This document shows positions 59,610-64,000 of a stretch of DNA of 64,000 bases, one piece after another. The notes under the pieces are model-generated. The model had not been told where the DNA came from. It saw only the letters and a list, made by a program, of their open reading frames with translations, and made no database searches. The number at the start of each line of letters is the position of its first letter. Positions within the stretch are counted from its first letter, which is position 1. A program made the position numbers and the translations under genes. The DNA comes from JAHTBL01 sp038532735 (GTDB taxonomy: Bacteria; Pseudomonadota; Alphaproteobacteria; Rhodobacterales; Rhodobacteraceae): NCBI GenBank assembly GCA_038532735.1, contig JBCBAC010000002.1:324335-388334 (forward strand), given 5' to 3'.

Positions 59610-62600
59610 ATGGTCGCACATCTGACTGCTACCCGCGAGAAGCGGACATATAATCGTTGGGTCGCCAATGAGACGATGGAGGATTTTGCCCTGCGCTATA
59701 CCGCGCGGCGCGCCCGTCGGTGGAGCTATAGCCGCGTGGCCAACACCGCCATCGGGTCCATCTCTTTCCTTGCACTTGAGGCAATCGGCGCAACCCTGAC
59801 GCTGACCTACGGGTTCGACACAGCAATTGTCGCCATCATGCTTGTCGGTGCGATCCTGTTCCTGACCGGGCTGCCGATCTCTTATTACGCAGCCAAATAC
59901 GGCTTGGATATCGACCTGATGACACGCGGCGCCGGGTTCGGCTATCTCGGCTCAACAATCACGTCGCTGATCTACGCGTCATTCACCTTCATCTTCTTCG
60001 CGCTCGAAGCCGCGATATTGGCGCTGGCGCTGAAATTCACTTTGGGAATACCGCTCTTCATTGGCTATGTCGCAAGCTCAATCGTGGTCATTCCGCTGGT
60101 AATCCACGGCTTTTCCAAAATCTCGGCGTTTCAGGCATGGACCCAGCCTTTATGGGTTCTGCTCCATATCCTGCCCTTCGTGATGCTGGCCTTTGTGGGC
60201 TATGACCTCGACACATGGACTGGCTTCACCGGTGGCGTTGAAATGCCAGACGCATCGCGTTTACTGATGCTGGGCGCGGCATCCGGCGTCGTCTTTTCGC
60301 TCGTCGCGCAAATCGGCGAGCAGGTGGATTTCCTGCGCTTCCTGCCAGAGCCCAAAACAAAAACCGACAAGCGCAAATGGTGGCTCGCCCTGATATGCGC
60401 GGGCCCGGGGTGGTCTGTGCTGGGCATGCTCAAGATGCTGGCGGGGTCCTACCTTGTCACCCTCGCAATCCGCGAAAGCGTTCCGATTGGTGAGGCAACA
60501 GACCCAACGCGCATGTATCACACTGCGTTCGAACAAGTGCTCAACTCCCCCGCGCTTGTGCTGGGGCTGACAGCGGTTTTCGTGATCCTCTCCCAGCTCA
60601 AGATCAACGTGACGAACGCCTATGCGGGCTCCATCGCGTGGTCGAACTTCTTCTCGCGGCTCACAAAAAGTCACCCTGGCCGCGTGGTATGGTTGGTCTT
60701 CAACGTCGCCATCGCCGTGATGCTGATGGAACTGGGCGTCTTCACCGGGTTGGAGCATGTCCTTGGCCTCTACTCCCACGTCGCCGTCGCCTGGATCGGC
60801 GCCTTGGTGGCCGATCTGGTGATCAACAAGCCACTGGGCCTCAGCCCTAAAGGGATCGAGTTCCGGCGCTCGCATCTTTATGACGTGAACCCTGTGGGCA
60901 TCGGCGCCATGATCGCGGCCTGCGTTGTCTCCCTGATCGCATATGCCGGTTTCTTCGGCCCGTTCATGCAAGCGTTCTCGTCATTCGTGGCTTTGCTGAC
61001 CGCATTCCTGCTGGCACCGATCCTCGCATGGGCAACGGGCGGTCGCTACTACCTCGCCCAGATTGATCAGCCGGATAACGAACCCGCAGGGCTGCACACC
61101 TGCACGGTCTGCGAATACCGGTTCGACGCCGAAGATATGAGCGTCTGCCCCTTTCACTTCGGGCATATCTGCTCGCTCTGTTGTAGCCTCGATGCGGCAT
61201 GCCATGACCAATGCAAACCGCACGGGCGGCTCGATCAAACTGTGCGCGAAGCCTTGCACGCAACATTGCCAAGGCCATTGGCCAATGCGCTGATGTCGCG
61301 TATCTCGCGCTATCTTCTGGTCACAACCTCCCTGTCGCTCTGCTTTGGCGCGCTGCTTCTCGTGATACGCGCTTTCGCAAATGACGACACGCTGGATGCG
61401 GTCCTCACGATCATCTTTTGCACAGTGCTGATCGTGATCGGCGTCGTCGTCTGGATGTTTGTTTTGGCGGGCGAAAGCCAGCGCAACGCCACGCAAGAGA
61501 CTGAACGCCAGACAAAACGGCTGCTCAAGGAAATCCGCGCGCATGAACGCACTGATCTTGCGCTGCAGGAAGCTAAGGAGAAGGCAGAGGCCGCGAACCT
61601 CGCCAAGACACGGTATATGTCCGGCCTCAGCCATGAGCTGCGCACGCCCCTGAACGCGATCTACGGCTTTGCGCAATTGCTCGAAAAGGACCGCGATCTG
61701 GAACAATGGCGCGTTTCGATCACCAGCATCAGACGCTCTTCAGAGCATCTAGCCGGGCTGATCGACGGGTTGCTCGACATCTCGCGCATCGAAGCGGGCC
61801 GCCTTGAGATCGCACGCGACAAGGTGAACCTGCGCGCACTTTTGCGCCAGACCGCCGCGATCTTCGAGGCTGAAGCAAAAGACAAAGGCATCCGCTTCAC
61901 CTGGCGAACCTATGGACGGATTCCCGCACTTGTCGGGACAGATGAAAAGCGCCTGCGCCAAATCATCATCAACCTGCTATCCAACGCGTTGCGCTACACT
62001 GACAAAGGCCATGTCAAGCTCGACCTGACCTACCGCAACGAGGTTGCCGTGATCACTGTCAAAGACACGGGCGTCGGGATCGAGGCAGATAATCTTGACC
62101 GCATTTGGCGCCCGTTTGAACGCGCTGGCCGCTCAGACCGGCAAGGCTCTGGCCTGGGGCTCACGATCACGAAACTGCTGGTCGAGATCATGGGCGGCGA
62201 GATCGCAGTCGAAAGCACACCCGGCAAGGGCAGCACATTCACCGTGCGCATGATGCTGCCCTCAATCTCCACAAGCGTCTTTGATACCGAAGACCTAAAC
62301 AAGACCGTGCAACACCCGACATTGGTAGGCTATCGCGGGCCGCGTAAGACGATCCTTGTCGTGGATGATGACGTCAATCACCTGACACTGACCGAACAGT
62401 TCCTCTCAAATCTGGGCTTCATGGTGCTGATCGCGCCCTCTGCCGATCTGGCAGAACAGATGCTGCAGGAAACCACACCCGATCTGATCGTCTTGGACAT
62501 CGACATGCCCGAACGGGACGGCTGGTCCCTCGCCGAAACACTTAGATCCCGAGACAGGCCAAACATCCCGATCATCGTTATCTCAGGCCATGCCGATGAA

Positions 62601-62954
62601 GAGGGGATGTCAGACCCCAAAGTCGCCCTGCATGACGCGTTTCTGGCAAAGCCTTTCAATCTCGATGATCTGCTGATGCAGGTGGCCGAGCTTTTGAAAG
62701 TCACGTTGGTTCTCAGCTCTGACGAAGACGACCAAAAGCCCGTCGCTGCCGATCTGACCGAAGCGGATAGGGAACTCCTGCTGGAAAGTGCCACGCGCAG
62801 CCACCCTGCCGGCATGCGCGCTCATCTTGAGAAACTGCGCGCCGAAAACCGCGGCCCGACGCACCTTCTCGACTTGCTCGAAAAGCGGCTAGACCGGTTC
62901 GATATGGGCGGCATCGTCGAAATCTTGGAGGCACCCCGAGATGACGTTGAATGA
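59610..62954 (+). CDS. NCS1 transporter-histidine kinase-receiver fusion (hybrid sensor kinase)
   Basis: About 1114 aa. Residues 20-490 are a 12-span nucleobase:cation symporter-1 (purine/cytosine permease-like) module, with ALRYTARRARRWSYSRVANTAIGSISF at its entry. Residues about 496-540 hold a Cys/His-rich knuckle region (TCTVCEYRF, VCPFHFGHICSLCC, CHDQC) that may bind metal. Two further spans (about 565-635) and a coiled coil lead to HisKA with SHELRTPLN (His675), a HATPase domain with N and G boxes (LLSNALRYTD, DTGVGIE, GSGLGLTI), and a receiver domain (phospho-acceptor Asp963 in LDIDMPERDG). ATG 59610 is preferred over TTG 59583. The gene is divergent from urtA and overlaps the response-regulator gene by 14 nt. 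It probably couples sensing or transport of an amide- or nucleobase-like solute to the urt-fmd operon. Confidence 0.88.
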   Translation: MVAHLTATREKRTYNRWVANETMEDFALRYTARRARRWSYSRVANTAIGSISFLALEAIGATLTLTYGFDTAIVAIMLVGAILFLTGLPISYYAAKYGLDIDLMTRGAGFGYLGSTITSLIYASFTFIFFALEAAILALALKFTLGIPLFIGYVASSIVVIPLVIHGFSKISAFQAWTQPLWVLLHILPFVMLAFVGYDLDTWTGFTGGVEMPDASRLLMLGAASGVVFSLVAQIGEQVDFLRFLPEPKTKTDKRKWWLALICAGPGWSVLGMLKMLAGSYLVTLAIRESVPIGEATDPTRMYHTAFEQVLNSPALVLGLTAVFVILSQLKINVTNAYAGSIAWSNFFSRLTKSHPGRVVWLVFNVAIAVMLMELGVFTGLEHVLGLYSHVAVAWIGALVADLVINKPLGLSPKGIEFRRSHLYDVNPVGIGAMIAACVVSLIAYAGFFGPFMQAFSSFVALLTAFLLAPILAWATGGRYYLAQIDQPDNEPAGLHTCTVCEYRFDAEDMSVCPFHFGHICSLCCSLDAACHDQCKPHGRLDQTVREALHATLPRPLANALMSRISRYLLVTTSLSLCFGALLLVIRAFANDDTLDAVLTIIFCTVLIVIGVVVWMFVLAGESQRNATQETERQTKRLLKEIRAHERTDLALQEAKEKAEAANLAKTRYMSGLSHELRTPLNAIYGFAQLLEKDRDLEQWRVSITSIRRSSEHLAGLIDGLLDISRIEAGRLEIARDKVNLRALLRQTAAIFEAEAKDKGIRFTWRTYGRIPALVGTDEKRLRQIIINLLSNALRYTDKGHVKLDLTYRNEVAVITVKDTGVGIEADNLDRIWRPFERAGRSDRQGSGLGLTITKLLVEIMGGEIAVESTPGKGSTFTVRMMLPSISTSVFDTEDLNKTVQHPTLVGYRGPRKTILVVDDDVNHLTLTEQFLSNLGFMVLIAPSADLAEQMLQETTPDLIVLDIDMPERDGWSLAETLRSRDRPNIPIIVISGHADEEGMSDPKVALHDAFLAKPFNLDDLLMQVAELLKVTLVLSSDEDDQKPVAADLTEADRELLLESATRSHPAGMRAHLEKLRAENRGPTHLLDLLEKRLDRFDMGGIVEILEAPRDDVE

Positions 62955-63837
62955 GTTTGGCCGCAAATGCATCGCACTTGTCGTTGATGACACCCCCGAT
63001 ACGCTGGGCATGGTCTCCGCAGCCCTCGAAGACAGTGGAATGACTGTTCTGGTCGCCACCGACGGCGAAGCCGCGATAGAGCTCACGCGCCGCGTTGAGC
63101 CGGACGTGATCCTTATGGATGCCGTAATGCCCGGCATGGACGGGTTTGAAACCTGCCGCGCACTGAAACTTGGCGCGGACCCCGTCACGACACCGATCAT
63201 TTTCATGACAGGCCTGACCGAGAAAGAGCACCTTCTCGAAGGCTTGGCCTCGGGCGGCGTCGACTACATCACCAAACCTGTTGTGATCGAAGAACTGATC
63301 GCGCGGCTCAGCACACACATCGTCAACTCGCGCCTCCTGCAAAGCGCGCGCGATGCGCTGGATTCCTCCGGCAGAACCGTTCTGGCCTGCGATCTGAACG
63401 GAAAGGTGCTGTGGGGTTCGCAAAAGGCGATTGATTTTCTCAACTCAGCCGACGCCGCGACGCTCGGCCCCTCTTGGACCAAGTGGATCGCAGATTGCGC
63501 AAACCGGCCCGTCTCATCGGTGCAACCGTTTGAGACCGACAAGCTGACCTTCCAATATATCGGCATGACAGCCTCGCCCGAGATCCTGATCAAACCCATG
63601 CGCCGGGTGAGCCAAAGCAAGGAACATGTGCTGGCCGAAGCATTCGATCTGACCCCCCGCGAAGCCGAGGTCCTTTACTGGTTGACCTTGGGCAAAACCA
63701 ACCGGGACATCAGCGCCATTCTGGTGCTGAGCGCCCGCACGGTGAACAAGCATCTCGAACAGATTTTCCAGAAAATGGGCATCGACAACCGCACATCTGC
63801 AGCCGTGATGGCCGACAGGGTGCTGAATGCGTTCTGA
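62941..63837 (+). CDS. LuxR/FixJ-type response regulator
   Basis: A 298-aa regulator. The receiver domain (about 9-125) has VVDDTPD, phospho-acceptor Asp60 in ILMDAVMPGMDG and the Lys in YITKP. Residues 130-225 form a PAS-like linker (VLACDLNGKVLWGSQKAIDFLNSA). The C-terminal LuxR HTH (about 235-298) reads FDLTPREAEVLYWLTLGKTNRDISAILVLSARTVNKHLEQIFQKMG. It overlaps the end of the fused kinase gene by 14 nt and is its obvious partner in a phosphorelay. The palindrome at 59476-59497 is its likely target. Confidence 0.92.
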   Translation: MTLNEFGRKCIALVVDDTPDTLGMVSAALEDSGMTVLVATDGEAAIELTRRVEPDVILMDAVMPGMDGFETCRALKLGADPVTTPIIFMTGLTEKEHLLEGLASGGVDYITKPVVIEELIARLSTHIVNSRLLQSARDALDSSGRTVLACDLNGKVLWGSQKAIDFLNSADAATLGPSWTKWIADCANRPVSSVQPFETDKLTFQYIGMTASPEILIKPMRRVSQSKEHVLAEAFDLTPREAEVLYWLTLGKTNRDISAILVLSARTVNKHLEQIFQKMGIDNRTSAAVMADRVLNAF

Positions 63838-63945
63838 CTTTGGTTTGTGCGGAGTTACGGACTATCCAGGCCCGCCTGCCAAATCGTGATCATGGCCGGC
63901 AGAAAGTTCGCAAAAAGTAGATTGCACGCAAAAGACAAAGAAAAA

Positions 63946-64000
63946 TGGCGGAGACGAAGGGATTCGAACCCTCGAGACGGTTTCCCGCCTACTCCCTTAG
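63946..64000 (-). tRNA. tRNA-Ser (anticodon probably GCU), partial at window end
   Basis: The minus strand ends in GTCTCCGCCA, with the T arm GAGGG TTCGAAT CCCTT and a long variable arm (GGCGGGAAACCGTC), which marks a class II tRNA. The last visible bases CTAAGGGAG match the 3' half of an anticodon arm with GCT just before, as in E. coli tRNA-Ser(GCU). The 5' half lies outside the window. Confidence 0.85.

Noticed and set aside
1..64000. CRISPR arrays, insertion sequences, prophage genes or replication origin
   Set aside because: No regularly spaced repeats, transposase-, integrase- or phage-like frames, or DnaA-box clusters were seen.

Overview
The window looks like chromosomal DNA from an alphaproteobacterium, most likely a marine member of the Rhodobacterales (Roseobacter group). 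This is inferred from the gene set and gene orders (a complete C-P lyase cluster with a divergent phnF, a urea-type ABC transporter next to formamidase, a ProXWV-type osmolyte transporter), frequent ATGA/GTGA stop-start overlaps, TTG starts with strong Shine-Dalgarno (SD) sites, and tRNA-Thr(UGU) and tRNA-Ser(GCU) sequences. No plasmid or phage backbone, IS element or CRISPR array was seen.

Layout. (1) 1-1890: end of an oligopeptide/nickel-type ABC importer, with a near-perfect Zur operator upstream of its binding-protein gene, which suggests zinc or zinc-complex uptake. (2) 2036-7483: a quaternary-amine (glycine betaine/choline/TMAO-type) ABC operon with a co-transcribed alpha/beta hydrolase and a divergent LysR regulator; a perfect 7-bp inverted repeat with an 11-nt spacer lies between them. 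(3) 7578-34197: a 26-kb polysaccharide locus. It holds pyruvyl transferase-like, nitroreductase, sulfotransferase, ATP-grasp/HAD, glycosyltransferase, Wzx, Wzy, Wzc-like, Wza-like and secreted lyase-like genes, plus the parts of a bacillosamine-like route (PglF-, PglE-, PglC- and PglA-like) in which a formyltransferase stands where PglD would be. AT-rich gaps of 0.3-0.8 kb separate the transcription units, and tRNA-Thr flanks one end. (4) 34757-38433: acetate kinase, a lytic transglycosylase and an MFS exporter. (5) 38492-51472: a complete phosphonate (C-P lyase) cluster phnCDE1E2 + hexapeptide transferase, phnF, phnGHI-(histidine phosphatase)-phnJKLN, DUF1045 and phnM, with a tandem Pho box in front of phnC. 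(6) 51560-52788: a small secreted protein and an aldo/keto reductase. (7) 52895-63837: a urea/short-amide ABC operon (urtABCDE) continuing into formamidase fmdA and zinc-ribbon fmdB, divergent from a two-gene signalling operon. Its kinase is a fusion of an NCS1-type nucleobase transporter, a Cys-rich module, a histidine kinase and a receiver; the second gene is a LuxR-type response regulator. The window ends in a tRNA-Ser.

How the parts fit. Most functions concern scavenging of scarce nutrients: zinc, methylated amines, phosphonates, and urea or amides as nitrogen source, each next to a recognisable regulator or operator. The polysaccharide locus stands apart in lower-GC gaps and patchy orientation, as expected of a variable surface-glycan island. 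The least conventional system is the transporter-kinase fusion with its LuxR partner, which probably senses a urea- or amide-related solute and controls the urt-fmd operon through the palindrome at 59476-59497.
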